Origin: JBMOGA01 sp049318625
GTDB lineage: Bacteria > Pseudomonadota > Alphaproteobacteria > Rhizobiales > Hyphomicrobiaceae
Direction of reading: 5' to 3'
Assembly (NCBI GenBank): GCA_049318625.1
Contig: JBMOGA010000003.1
Coordinates: forward strand, 62,001 to 126,000
DNA length: 64,000 nucleotides
The notes under the pieces are model-generated. The model was not told the origin of the DNA. It did not search any database and saw only the letters and a list, made by a program, of their open reading frames with translations. How positions within the stretch are numbered: the stretch's first letter is position 1; the number at the start of each line of letters is the position of its first letter. Shown here piece after piece: positions 23,743 to 32,059 of the stretch. The position numbers and the translations under genes are program-made.

Positions 23743-25239
23743 CTACATGGCGACCTCCCGCGTACGCCGGAACGACGGAAGGAGGATCAGAACCAACAGC
23801 GCGGCCGCCACCAGCAGAAGGGTCAGGCTGATGGGCCGGGTGATGAAGATCGTCACATCGCCCTTCGCGAGCAGCATCGCCCGCCGCAGGTTCTCCTCCA
23901 TCAGCGGCCCGAGCACATAGGCGAGCAGCAGGGGCGCCGGCTCGCAGCCCCATTTCAGGAACACGTACCCGAGCACGCCGAACCCGAGCAGCAGCAGCAC
24001 CTCGAAGACACTGTTGTTAAGCGTGTAGACACCGATGCAGCTGAAGACCAGGAGCGCCGGATAGAACAAGCGGTAAGGAACCTTCAGCAGGCTCACCCAG
24101 ATCCCGATCAGCGGCAGGTTGATCAGCACCAGCATGACGTTACCGACCAGCATGCTGGCGACCAGCCCCCAGAAGACATCGGGATTCTTGGTGATCAGCT
24201 GCGGACCGGGCTGAATGCCGTGGATGATCATCGCCCCGGCCATCAACGCGATCACCGGGTTCGACGGGATGCCGAGTGTCAGCAATGGAATGAAGGACGT
24301 CTGTGCACCCGAGTTGTTCGCGGCCTCGGGCGCGGCGACCCCTTCCACAGCTCCTTTGCCGAATTCTTCGGGGCGCGAGGAGAGCCGCTTTTCCAGGGCA
24401 TAGGCCGCAAAGGAACTCAGCATGGCGCCACCACCGGGCAGGATGCCGAGAATGGCACCGAGCGTGGTGCCGCGCACCGATGGCCAGGCGGAGCGCCTGA
24501 AATCCTCGGAACTGGGCCACAGGCGGGTGATCGCGGTGTTCACGAAACTGCGGTTCTCGCCCCGCTCCAGGTTCCGGATGATGTCGGCGACGGCGAACAG
24601 GCCAACGGCCAAGGGCACAAAGCCGATCCCATCGCCGAGCTCGGGGATCCCGAGCGTCATCCGCTGAGCCCCAGAATGGACGTCGGTGCCGACCAAAGAC
24701 AGCAGTAGCCCGATGGTGATCATGCCGAGCGCGGTGATCAGCGATCCCTGCGCGAGAACGATCGCCGACACGAGCCCCAAGACCATCAGCGAAAAGTACT
24801 CCGCAGCCCCGAACAGAAGCGCGACTTCGGCCAGCGGCGGCGCGAAAAATGCGATGAAAACCGTCGCGAGACAGCCGGCGAACAGCGATGCCAGTGCCGC
24901 GACCGCCAATGCCGGTCCCGCACGCCCCTTCCGCGCCATCTGGTGGCCATCGAGGCACGTGATGACCGACGAGTTTTCACCCGGCACGTTCATGAGGATG
25001 GCGGTCGTCGAACCGCCGTACTGCGCACCGTAGTAGATGCCGGCCAGCATGATCAACGCCGATACCGGCTGCAGGTGGTAGGTGATGGGCAGAAGCATGG
25101 CGACGGTGGCGACCGGGCCGAGCCCCGGAAGAACGCCGATCAGTGTACCTATCAATGCCCCGATGAAGCAGTACATCAGGTTGAGCGGCTGCAGCGCGAT
25201 CCACAGCCCCCCGACGAACGAGTTGATGACGTCGAACAT
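23743..25239 (-). CDS. tctA: tripartite tricarboxylate transporter large permease TctA
   Basis: A 498-residue membrane protein with about twelve helices. The two TctA signatures are visible: GVLPGLGPVATVAMLLPITY near the N-terminus, with YYGAQYGGSTTAILMNVPGE, and in the second half LGILPGGGAMLSSF and LTLGIPSNPVIALMAGAM. It forms the transport channel with TctB, driven by an ion gradient, with the Bug protein supplying substrate. Its start codon shares one base with the TctB stop (TGATG), implying translational coupling. The length is normal. Confidence 0.92.
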   Translation of the reverse strand: MFDVINSFVGGLWIALQPLNLMYCFIGALIGTLIGVLPGLGPVATVAMLLPITYHLQPVSALIMLAGIYYGAQYGGSTTAILMNVPGENSSVITCLDGHQMARKGRAGPALAVAALASLFAGCLATVFIAFFAPPLAEVALLFGAAEYFSLMVLGLVSAIVLAQGSLITALGMITIGLLLSLVGTDVHSGAQRMTLGIPELGDGIGFVPLAVGLFAVADIIRNLERGENRSFVNTAITRLWPSSEDFRRSAWPSVRGTTLGAILGILPGGGAMLSSFAAYALEKRLSSRPEEFGKGAVEGVAAPEAANNSGAQTSFIPLLTLGIPSNPVIALMAGAMIIHGIQPGPQLITKNPDVFWGLVASMLVGNVMLVLINLPLIGIWVSLLKVPYRLFYPALLVFSCIGVYTLNNSVFEVLLLLGFGVLGYVFLKWGCEPAPLLLAYVLGPLMEENLRRAMLLAKGDVTIFITRPISLTLLLVAAALLVLILLPSFRRTREVAM

Positions 25240-25691
25240 CAGCGCAGCCCCGCTGGCCAGATCTCCATCGGCAGCCCCAGACCTTTGATGAAAACCAAGC
25301 CGCAGAAGAGGCTCAGTCCGGCGGCGAGGGCAAGGATGTCGAGCGGGCGGGCCTGCGGATGCGCCAGGCTCGAAATAAGGACGATGACCACCACGGCTGC
25401 AAGCAAGCCCAGCCGCTCAATGGAAAGGGCGAACGCGCCGATGCTCGCCGACACGAAGAACAGGCCGCGAAAGAACCAGCGATCGGAGCCCTCGCCGTCG
25501 ACGACAAAGCCGCGGACGATCGTCAGCGCGCCGAGCCCGAAGAGCACCCAGCACAGTGCTGTCGGCATATAGCCCGGCCCCATGCGCAACGAAGTGCCGA
25601 GCCTGAGGTCACCGACCAGCCAAAGCCCCAGAACGGCGAAAACGATCAGAAAAAGCCCGAAATAGAGATTGTTCGGACTGCGCACCCGCAT
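25239..25691 (-). CDS. tctB: tripartite tricarboxylate transporter small permease TctB
   Basis: A 150-residue membrane protein with four predicted helices (NLYFGLFLIVFAVLGLWLV near the N-terminus, then three more) and the GPGYMP motif typical of TctB. It is first in the tctBA-bug-mmgE/prpD operon. ATG 25691 was chosen because MRVRSPNNLYFG matches the usual short TctB N-terminus; an upstream ATG would add 22 polar residues. It is divergent from the unknown gene at 25963 with 271 bases between, enough for two promoters. Confidence 0.85.
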   Translation of the reverse strand: MRVRSPNNLYFGLFLIVFAVLGLWLVGDLRLGTSLRMGPGYMPTALCWVLFGLGALTIVRGFVVDGEGSDRWFFRGLFFVSASIGAFALSIERLGLLAAVVVIVLISSLAHPQARPLDILALAAGLSLFCGLVFIKGLGLPMEIWPAGLR

Positions 25692-25962
25692 ATGAGACGT
25701 CCTTCCCAAAGTGCACACGACGCGAGCTTGTGGACCGCTCGGCTTTCGCATGAACATGCTTCAGCGGATTGGATTTCGCCGCGATTGTCAATCCTGCAGC
25801 AATTTCCCTTGCAGTGCAGGCGCACGAGCTATGCGTGACCCCGGCGCTCGAAGTCCGGTATGCTGGCAGCCCGCGATCCGCTATCAATCGGGCGCGGTGC
25901 GGCGGAACCATCCGGCGGATCGCGCGACACGTCCGTATCCCGAGGCGACCGGAGGCCCAGCC

Positions 25963-26541
25963 GTGAGCATTGCCGATCCCAACAAGACCATCGTCACGGG
26001 CGAGAACCCCTTCATCCGCTTGAGCATGAGGGATGGCGACGCCAATTCGACCGACGCCAGCTACTGGCGCATCATCTTCTCCCCGGCAGGCCCCGGCCAT
26101 GTGCTCTACCTCAAGAGCGAACTGACCGACGGGAAATGGCGCATCTATTCCGACAACATCGCGATGTCGCGGTGGCTGCAGTCGACGGTGCAGGGGATGC
26201 TGAACGCAGAGCTGTCCGACACGACGATCCCCTGCACGGACGCGCAGTTCTCGAAAACCGGCGATCCCAGATACTTCTGGACCGAGCAGATCCAGGCCTA
26301 CGGCGAGGAGGTGTCGCTGACCTGGTTCGACCTCGGCGAGCCGCTGCTGATCCACACGCAACCCAACCAGATCCCGGGCCGGCGCTACGGCGTCTGCACC
26401 GTGCTGATCCCGGCGCTCGGCACGCGGCTGGTGCGCAACGGCATCGAGGCGGCGGGGCGCTCCTGGCCGCGGGACCGCGAGGGGCGGCCCTTCTCGACGT
26501 CGGCTCTGGCATTTTCGGAAAGCTGGACGGACGTCCGTTGA
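25963..26541 (+). CDS. unknown 192-residue protein
   Basis: The GTG start at 25963 has a GGAGG site at 25951-25955. There is no signal peptide or membrane helix. The sequence looks like a compact alpha/beta cytoplasmic enzyme or binding protein, with many aromatic residues: ASYWRIIFSPAG, GKWRIYSDNIAMSRW, PRYFWTEQIQAYGEEVSLTWFDLGEP and RRYGVCTVLIPALG. I do not recognise the family. It is divergent from the tctBA operon, which suggests, but does not prove, a role linked to the imported substrate. It is convergent with the aminotransferase gene. Confidence 0.65.
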   Translation: MSIADPNKTIVTGENPFIRLSMRDGDANSTDASYWRIIFSPAGPGHVLYLKSELTDGKWRIYSDNIAMSRWLQSTVQGMLNAELSDTTIPCTDAQFSKTGDPRYFWTEQIQAYGEEVSLTWFDLGEPLLIHTQPNQIPGRRYGVCTVLIPALGTRLVRNGIEAAGRSWPRDREGRPFSTSALAFSESWTDVR

Positions 26542-26580
26542 TCAGGCCACCCGGTCGAACGCCGGCCAACCGGCGACCCT

Positions 26581-26625
26581 GAGCGACCGGGCCCGGCACC
26601 CCTGGCGTTGCCGGGCGGGCCGCTC
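26581..26625. terminator. shared hairpin between convergent genes
   Basis: The inner stem GCCCGGCA/TGCCGGGC (26591-26598, 26609-26616) and outer stem GAGCG/CGCTC (26581-26585, 26621-26625) form a cruciform between the unknown gene (stop 26541) and the aminotransferase (stop codon 26624-26626). It could serve both directions. No U-run is seen on either side. Confidence 0.45.
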
Positions 26626-27733
26626 AGTGTGCGCTCACCGCCCGCAGCACCTCGGGGAGCCGAGCGGCCAGATGCGCAAGATCCGCGTCGGTGCCGGCCG
26701 ACACACGGATGCAGCGGTTGAGCGGCGCGACGCCCGGCATGCGCACGAAAATCCCGCGCGCGATCAGCCCGTCTAGGATGGCCTTGGCGCGCACGCCGTC
26801 GCCACCGCAGTCGATGGTCACGAAATTGGCCGCCGATGCCAGCGGTTCGAGGCCGTTGTCGCGCGCGATCTCGGCGATCCGGTCGCGGGCGCGCGCGACC
26901 TTGCCCACCACTTCGGCCAGATGCGCCTTGTCGGCGAGCGCCGCCAAAGCACCGGCCTGGGCGATGCGGTTGACCGAGAAATGGTTGCGGATCTTGTCGA
27001 AACTCGTCGCCACGCCCGCCTCGGCGATCGCATAGGCGACGCGCGCACCGGCCATCCCGTAGGCCTTCGAGAACGTCCGATAGCGGATGACATTCGGCCG
27101 CGAGACGTCGAGACGCGCCACCGTGCCGCGCGGCGCGAACTCGGCATAGGCCTCGTCCAGAACCAGCACGGTGTCACCCGGCAGGTTGGCGATCAATTCC
27201 TCGATCACCGCCGCCGGCCACCAGCTCCCCATCGGGTTGTCGGGATTGGCGAGGTAAAGCAGCTTCGGGGCCTCCCGCCGCACCGCCGTCAGCAGCGAGG
27301 CCGGGTCCTCGCGGTCGCTCACATACGGCACGGTGACCAGCCGCCCGCCGTAGCCGGCGACATGAAAGTTGAAGGTCGGATAGGCGCCGAGCGAGGTCAC
27401 CACCGCGTCACCTGGCTCGGTGAACAGCCGTACCGTGTAACCGAACAGCGAATCGATCCCCTCGCCGACCACGATGTTCGCCGGCGCCACGCCGAGTTCC
27501 TGCGCCAGCGCCACCTTGAGATCGTGGTTCTCCGGATCGCAGTACATCCAACAATCGGCGGCGGCCGCCTGCATCGCGGCGACGGCCTGCGGTGATGGAC
27601 CGAACACGCTCTCGTTGGCGCCGATGCGGGCGATGAACTTGGCGCCGCGCGCGCGCTCCTGAGCTTCCGGCCCAACGAAGGGAACCGTCGACGGCAACGG
27701 CGCGACGATGCGCGTGTATCGCGGAGAGGCCAT
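26624..27733 (-). CDS. HisC-like class I/II aminotransferase
   Basis: A 369-residue PLP enzyme resembling histidinol-phosphate aminotransferase. The substrate-side motif IGANESVFGPSP is near residue 40, LANPDNPMGSWW in the centre, the PLP-Asp region VLVLDEAYAEF, and the Schiff-base Lys in RTFSKAYGMAGARVAYA. The C-terminal RIRVSAGTD equivalent reads CIRVSAGTDADL. Alphaproteobacteria usually have several HisC paralogues, and this one is not in a his operon, so it may act on aromatic or other amino acids. ATG 27733 gives family length. Its neighbours (unknown gene and kinase) do not indicate a pathway. Confidence 0.82.
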   Translation of the reverse strand: MASPRYTRIVAPLPSTVPFVGPEAQERARGAKFIARIGANESVFGPSPQAVAAMQAAAADCWMYCDPENHDLKVALAQELGVAPANIVVGEGIDSLFGYTVRLFTEPGDAVVTSLGAYPTFNFHVAGYGGRLVTVPYVSDREDPASLLTAVRREAPKLLYLANPDNPMGSWWPAAVIEELIANLPGDTVLVLDEAYAEFAPRGTVARLDVSRPNVIRYRTFSKAYGMAGARVAYAIAEAGVATSFDKIRNHFSVNRIAQAGALAALADKAHLAEVVGKVARARDRIAEIARDNGLEPLASAANFVTIDCGGDGVRAKAILDGLIARGIFVRMPGVAPLNRCIRVSAGTDADLAHLAARLPEVLRAVSAH

Positions 27734-27869
27734 GCGGGGTCGTCTCGTGCTCGAGAGATTGCGAATGAGGCGCGATAGACTTGTCTCCCGCCGCCTCGGG
27801 GTCAAGTCGAAGAACGGCGCACCTCGTCGCAGTCGCCGCACGATGGGTTGCCGAGGAAACCGGTGCGCC

Positions 27870-29282
27870 TCACGCGCTCGGGGGTGCCTCACGCGCCGCC
27901 GAACTCGGCCTCACGACCGTCACCGTGCATGGCGCCTCGGCCGTGATCTGCGCGGTGATGCGGGTCGATCCTCCGGCCGCCGGAGCGCCGATCACCAGAT
28001 GATCGACCCCGTTCGAGCGCGCGAAATCGATGATCCCGGCCACGACGTTACGGGTCTCGACGAGATGATAGGTCACCTTGGCGCGCGGCAGATCCAGCGG
28101 CTGCGCCCAAGCGCGCAGGTCGGCAAGGCGCTTGACGTGAATGTTGTCACCCTCCGCGTCGACCTTGTCCTCGATCGACATCAGCGACGTCTGCATCACG
28201 TTGAGGCAGGCGATCCGCGCCCGCGGACTATTGGCCAGCACCGAGGCGGCCCCCTCGAGCAATACCTGACGCACCTCCTCCATGCCGGGCCGCAGGTCGA
28301 CCGCTATCAGAACGATCGGCGCCTTCACCGGCTCCTTGGTGGCGCTGGCCATGATCTCGCGCATCGTCTTGCCGACGCGCCACCAGCGCTGGAAGGCCGT
28401 CTTGAAACTGCTCTGCTGCAGACGCTCTGCCCGCTCGGTCAACTCCACGAGATCGAGATGGCGCAACTCGAACAGCAGATCCGCCGCCGTGGTGTAGCGC
28501 TTGTCGGGCATCGGCTCGATGCACTTGAGGATGATCTCTTGAAGCACCGGTGGCATATCCGGACGCAGCGCGCGCGGCGGCACCGGATCACGCCAGACGC
28601 GCTGGCGCACCTGCGCCATCCGCGAGGCCTCGCCGAACGGCAATTCGCCGGTCACCGCCTGATAAAGTATGGCACCGATCGCGAAGATGTCGCTGCGTCG
28701 ATCCGACCGCACCCGGATCAACTGCTCGGGCGCCATGTATTCGGTGGTGCCGGTCGGTTGATGGAACTGTTCTTCCAGAAGATCGGGCAACTGCTCGTGA
28801 CGCGACAGGCCGAAGTCGATCAGCACCACCTCTCCGTTCGGCCTGAGGAGAATGTTGGCCGGTTTCAGGTCGAGATGCAGAACGTGCTGCTCGTGCAGAT
28901 CGCCGACCGCTGCAGCGATTGCGATGCCGATTTTGACAACCTCGTCGCACGTCAGCCGGACATCGGAGGCGAGCCGCTTCAGGAGCGGCGCGCCTTCCAC
29001 GTACTCCATCGCGATATAGGGCTGAACGGTGAACTCGCCGTTGGCGATCCAGCGCGGCACGTGCGGCCCGGTCAGTTCCGCCATGATCATCTGCTCGACC
29101 TCGAAGCCGACCAGCAACGCCAGGTCGCTCTCGAAATCGAGAAACGGCGCCTTCATCACGATCGGGAAATCGATATCCGCGCGCGTCACGCGCCAGATAT
29201 CTGCCATACCGCCGCGATGGAGCCGCTCTTCGATCCGGAAGCCATCGATGACCATTCCGGGGCTGAGGTTGGCCTTTGCCAT
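27870..29282 (-). CDS. Ser/Thr protein kinase fused to a universal-stress-protein domain
   Basis: A 470-residue cytoplasmic protein. Residues about 12-285 form a Hanks-type kinase: glycine loop RLHRGGMADIW, Lys44 in IVMKAP, catalytic loop HLDLKPANIL with Asp138 and Asn143, DFG Asp156 and APE at 184-186. All key catalytic residues are present; the usual HRD is HLD, as in many RD-less kinases. After a linker, residues 321-458 form a UspA-like domain (APIVLIAVDLR to PCTVTVVRP). There is no membrane helix or PASTA repeat, unlike most bacterial STPKs. Nine bases upstream in the same operon is a PPP-like phosphatase gene. The pair likely makes a reversible phosphorylation switch tied to stress or nucleotide state. 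Confidence 0.85.
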   Translation of the reverse strand: MAKANLSPGMVIDGFRIEERLHRGGMADIWRVTRADIDFPIVMKAPFLDFESDLALLVGFEVEQMIMAELTGPHVPRWIANGEFTVQPYIAMEYVEGAPLLKRLASDVRLTCDEVVKIGIAIAAAVGDLHEQHVLHLDLKPANILLRPNGEVVLIDFGLSRHEQLPDLLEEQFHQPTGTTEYMAPEQLIRVRSDRRSDIFAIGAILYQAVTGELPFGEASRMAQVRQRVWRDPVPPRALRPDMPPVLQEIILKCIEPMPDKRYTTAADLLFELRHLDLVELTERAERLQQSSFKTAFQRWWRVGKTMREIMASATKEPVKAPIVLIAVDLRPGMEEVRQVLLEGAASVLANSPRARIACLNVMQTSLMSIEDKVDAEGDNIHVKRLADLRAWAQPLDLPRAKVTYHLVETRNVVAGIIDFARSNGVDHLVIGAPAAGGSTRITAQITAEAPCTVTVVRPSSAAREAPPSA

Positions 29283-29290
29283 TGTCGGTC

Positions 29291-30031
29291 CTAGTCTCCG
29301 GTCGTCAGACGCGAGGCGAGCGCATGCGGAAGTCCGGCCGCCAGCACTTTGCGCGACGTCACTTCCGCATCGTACGGCACGCGAATGTAGGTCAGTCGAT
29401 TGCCGATGGTATCGAGCAGACCATAGCAGGCCGCCGGGTTGCGATCACGCGGCTGCCCGACCGCCCCGAGCACTGCGAGCCAGCGCCGCTGTGCCAGCAG
29501 TGGCATCGGCTTGTCGCTGGCCGGCACATGTTGCTGAGGCAGCGACATGGCGGTCTCGTTGAACAGCGCCGGAATGTGTGTGTGACCGCAGAACGTGAGC
29601 CGCTGGGCGGTAGCCCGGAAGCACTGGAACGCCTCGCGCGGTCCCAGCACGTAGATCCAGTCCTGCGGGGCGCTGGCGCTCGCGTGCACGTAGAGCCGGT
29701 CGTCCTCGTTGAGATCGAGTGGCAGTTCGGCGAGGAATTTCTTGTGCTCGGGGCCGAGCTGCCGCCGCGTCCATTCGATCGCCGCGCGGGCCAGCGCGCT
29801 CATGTCGCTCGTCGCGCCGCCGACCGCGGCATCGTGGTTGCCCTGAATCGCCAGCGCCCCCTTGTCGACGAGTCCGGCGACGGTCTCCACGACCCACACG
29901 GGATCGGGTCCATAGCCCACGAGATCACCGAGGAAGACGAACTCCTCGGCCCCCTCCCGCCGTGCATCCTCCAGACAGGCGGCCAGGGCTTCGCGATTGG
30001 CGTGGACGTCGGCAAACAACGCAATCAGCAT
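29291..30031 (-). CDS. metallophosphoesterase, possible protein phosphatase partner of the kinase
   Basis: A 246-residue calcineurin-like phosphoesterase. Dinuclear metal ligands are Asp8 and His10 (FADVHAN), GDLVGYGPDP, GNHD, His in LYVHAS and the C-terminal CGHTHIP. The GDLVGYGP form is common in small bacterial phosphoesterases that are sometimes phosphoprotein phosphatases. It is transcribed first, with the kinase/USP fusion 8 bases downstream, which favours a role in reversing that kinase. Nuclease or nucleotide phosphodiesterase activity cannot be excluded. Confidence 0.82.
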   Translation of the reverse strand: MLIALFADVHANREALAACLEDARREGAEEFVFLGDLVGYGPDPVWVVETVAGLVDKGALAIQGNHDAAVGGATSDMSALARAAIEWTRRQLGPEHKKFLAELPLDLNEDDRLYVHASASAPQDWIYVLGPREAFQCFRATAQRLTFCGHTHIPALFNETAMSLPQQHVPASDKPMPLLAQRRWLAVLGAVGQPRDRNPAACYGLLDTIGNRLTYIRVPYDAEVTSRKVLAAGLPHALASRLTTGD

Positions 30032-30094
30032 CGAAACACCTCTCGTTCACGTCGCGTGACGGAGATCATGCACGACTTGGCCTTCAAGGCGAAG

Positions 30095-30122
30095 AAGGGC
30101 CGGGAACTGTGTCCCGACCCTT
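30095..30122 (-). terminator. hairpin after the MFS transporter gene
   Basis: AAGGG-C-CGGGA (30095-30105) pairs with TCCCG-A-CCCTT (30112-30122), a 10-pair stem with one mismatch and a 6-base loop, 33 bases after the MFS stop on the minus strand. It separates this gene from the phosphoesterase-kinase operon. There is no clear U-run. Confidence 0.5.
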
Positions 30123-30155
30123 CCCGCGTCGTTCAGGAGTGAGCGAAGACGCCCG

Positions 30156-31829
30156 TTACCCCTTGAAGATGTCGCGCTTGTAGGTCTCGGGCACGAACAG
30201 CAGGCCGATCACGAAGGTGCCGAGGGCAACCACGACCGGGTACCAGAGGCCATAGTAGATATCACCCGTTGCGGCCACCATCGCGAACGAGGTGGGCGGC
30301 AGGAAGCCACCGAACCAGCCGTTACCGATGTGATAGGGCAGCGACATGGCGGTGTAGCGGATCCGGGTCGGGAAGAACTCGACCAGCGCCGCGGCGATCG
30401 GGCCGTACACCATCGTCACGTAGATGACGAGCAGCGTCAGGATACCGATGATCGTCCAGGCCTGCTGCGTCATCGGAACGACGCTGTCGGTCTTGACGAT
30501 CGACGGATCGCCCGCCTTCGGATAGCCCGCTGCAACAGCGGCGGCCGTGAAGCCGGTGATGTTCTTGGGGATCGCCACATCGACCGGCGTCTCTTTGCCG
30601 TTGAACGTCACCTTCGTCGCCGAGCCGGCAGGGCCGGGCACCAGTTCATAGGTGATGGCGCTGCGGGCCAGAGCCACGCGGGCCACGTCGCAGGTCTCCG
30701 TGAAGGTACGGATGCCGACCGGATCGAACACCGAGCCGCACTTCGCCGGATCAGCGGTGACCTTCACCTGAACCTTCTCGATGGCCTCGGCCAGCTTCGG
30801 GTTGCCGGTGACGGTCAGCATCTTGAACAGCGGGAAGTAGGTCAGGGCAGCGATCAGGCAGCCCGCCAGGATTACCGGCTTACGGCCGATCTTGTCCGAC
30901 AGCGTGCCGAACACGATGAACCCACCGGTGCCGAGGATCAGCGACCACGCGATCAGAACGTTGGCCGTGAACAGGTCGACCTTCATGATGCTCTGCAGGA
31001 AGAACAGGGCATAGAACTGACCCGTGTACCAGACCACGGCCTGACCGGCGACGAGACCGAGCAGAGCGAAGATCACGACCTTGAGGTTCTTCCACTGGCC
31101 GAAGGCCTCGGACAGCGGCGCCTTCGAAAGCGAGCCTTCCTCCTTCATCTTCTTGAACGCCGGGCTCTCGTTCATCTGGAGCCGGATCCAGACGGAGATG
31201 GCGAGCAGGAAGATCGAGAGCAGGAACGGAATGCGCCAGCCCCAAGACTGGAAGTCCTTCTCGCCAAGGTAGAGGCGGCAAGAGAGAATGACGATCAGCG
31301 ACAACAGCAGACCGAGCGTCGCCGTGGTCTGAATCCACGACGTATAGAAGCCGCGACGGCCCTGCGGGGCGTGCTCGGCCACATACACCGCGGCGCCACC
31401 GTACTCGCCGCCGAGCGCGAGGCCCTGGCACATGCGCAGCACGATGAGCACGACCGGTGCGATCCAACCGATGTCCGCATAGCTCGGGAGCAAGCCGACG
31501 AGGAACGTCGTCGCGCCCATGAGCAGGATGGTGATGAGGAAGGTCGCCTTGCGGCCGATGAGATCGCCGAGGCGGCCGAAGAACAGCGCGCCGAAGGGGC
31601 GCACGAGGAAGCCGGCGGCGAAGGCGAGAAGCGCAAACACGTTGCGCGTGGCGGGGTCGAACGCGCTGAAGAACTGCGCGCCGATGATCACGGCCAGCGA
31701 GCCGTAGAGGTAGAAGTCGTACCACTCGAAGACGGTGCCGAGCGACGACGCGAGGATGACCTTGCGCTCCTCGGCACTCATGGGACGGTTGCGGGCTTCG
31801 ACGCTCGCAGCCATGTCGGTTGAAGCCAT
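30156..31829 (-). CDS. MFS transporter of the metabolite:H+ symporter (MHS) family
   Basis: A 557-residue, twelve-helix inner-membrane symporter. MHS motifs are ASSLGTVFEWYDFYLYG at helix 1, GRLGDLIGRKATF between helices 2 and 3, and LRMCQGLALGGEYGGAAVYVAEHAP. Relatives carry dicarboxylates, shikimate or proline. Between helices 9 and 10 it has an insertion of about 115 residues with two cysteines (AKCGSVFD and FTETCDVA), predicted periplasmic; most MHS proteins are about 430 residues. ATG 31829 has an AGGAG site. It is the gene next downstream of the symporter-kinase operon on the same strand, 230 bases away, and could be its target. Confidence 0.85.
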   Translation of the reverse strand: MASTDMAASVEARNRPMSAEERKVILASSLGTVFEWYDFYLYGSLAVIIGAQFFSAFDPATRNVFALLAFAAGFLVRPFGALFFGRLGDLIGRKATFLITILLMGATTFLVGLLPSYADIGWIAPVVLIVLRMCQGLALGGEYGGAAVYVAEHAPQGRRGFYTSWIQTTATLGLLLSLIVILSCRLYLGEKDFQSWGWRIPFLLSIFLLAISVWIRLQMNESPAFKKMKEEGSLSKAPLSEAFGQWKNLKVVIFALLGLVAGQAVVWYTGQFYALFFLQSIMKVDLFTANVLIAWSLILGTGGFIVFGTLSDKIGRKPVILAGCLIAALTYFPLFKMLTVTGNPKLAEAIEKVQVKVTADPAKCGSVFDPVGIRTFTETCDVARVALARSAITYELVPGPAGSATKVTFNGKETPVDVAIPKNITGFTAAAVAAGYPKAGDPSIVKTDSVVPMTQQAWTIIGILTLLVIYVTMVYGPIAAALVEFFPTRIRYTAMSLPYHIGNGWFGGFLPPTSFAMVAATGDIYYGLWYPVVVALGTFVIGLLFVPETYKRDIFKG

Positions 31830-32059
31830 TCTCTTAACTCCTTGCGTGCGGCACACCGAACGTCACCCAGCACTCTCTGGCGGAGTCTTGACTGAGATAA
31901 CGTGTGGAGTGCGGCGTTCCCGGAAAGCGACGAGTAGATCGAGTGCCTGCAAGGTTCCCGACCAGAACTGTCCCACCCTACGGTCGTGATTAGGTGGCGG
32001 GATGACCAGAGTCCATCTAGCAACTGATCGTAGGAAGAACGTCTAATTGATCCAAGCGA

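Noticed and set aside
25766..25794. GGATTG/CAATCC inverted repeat in the tctB divergent region
   Set aside because: Six-base arms 17 bases apart, with no matching regulator nearby; too weak to call.
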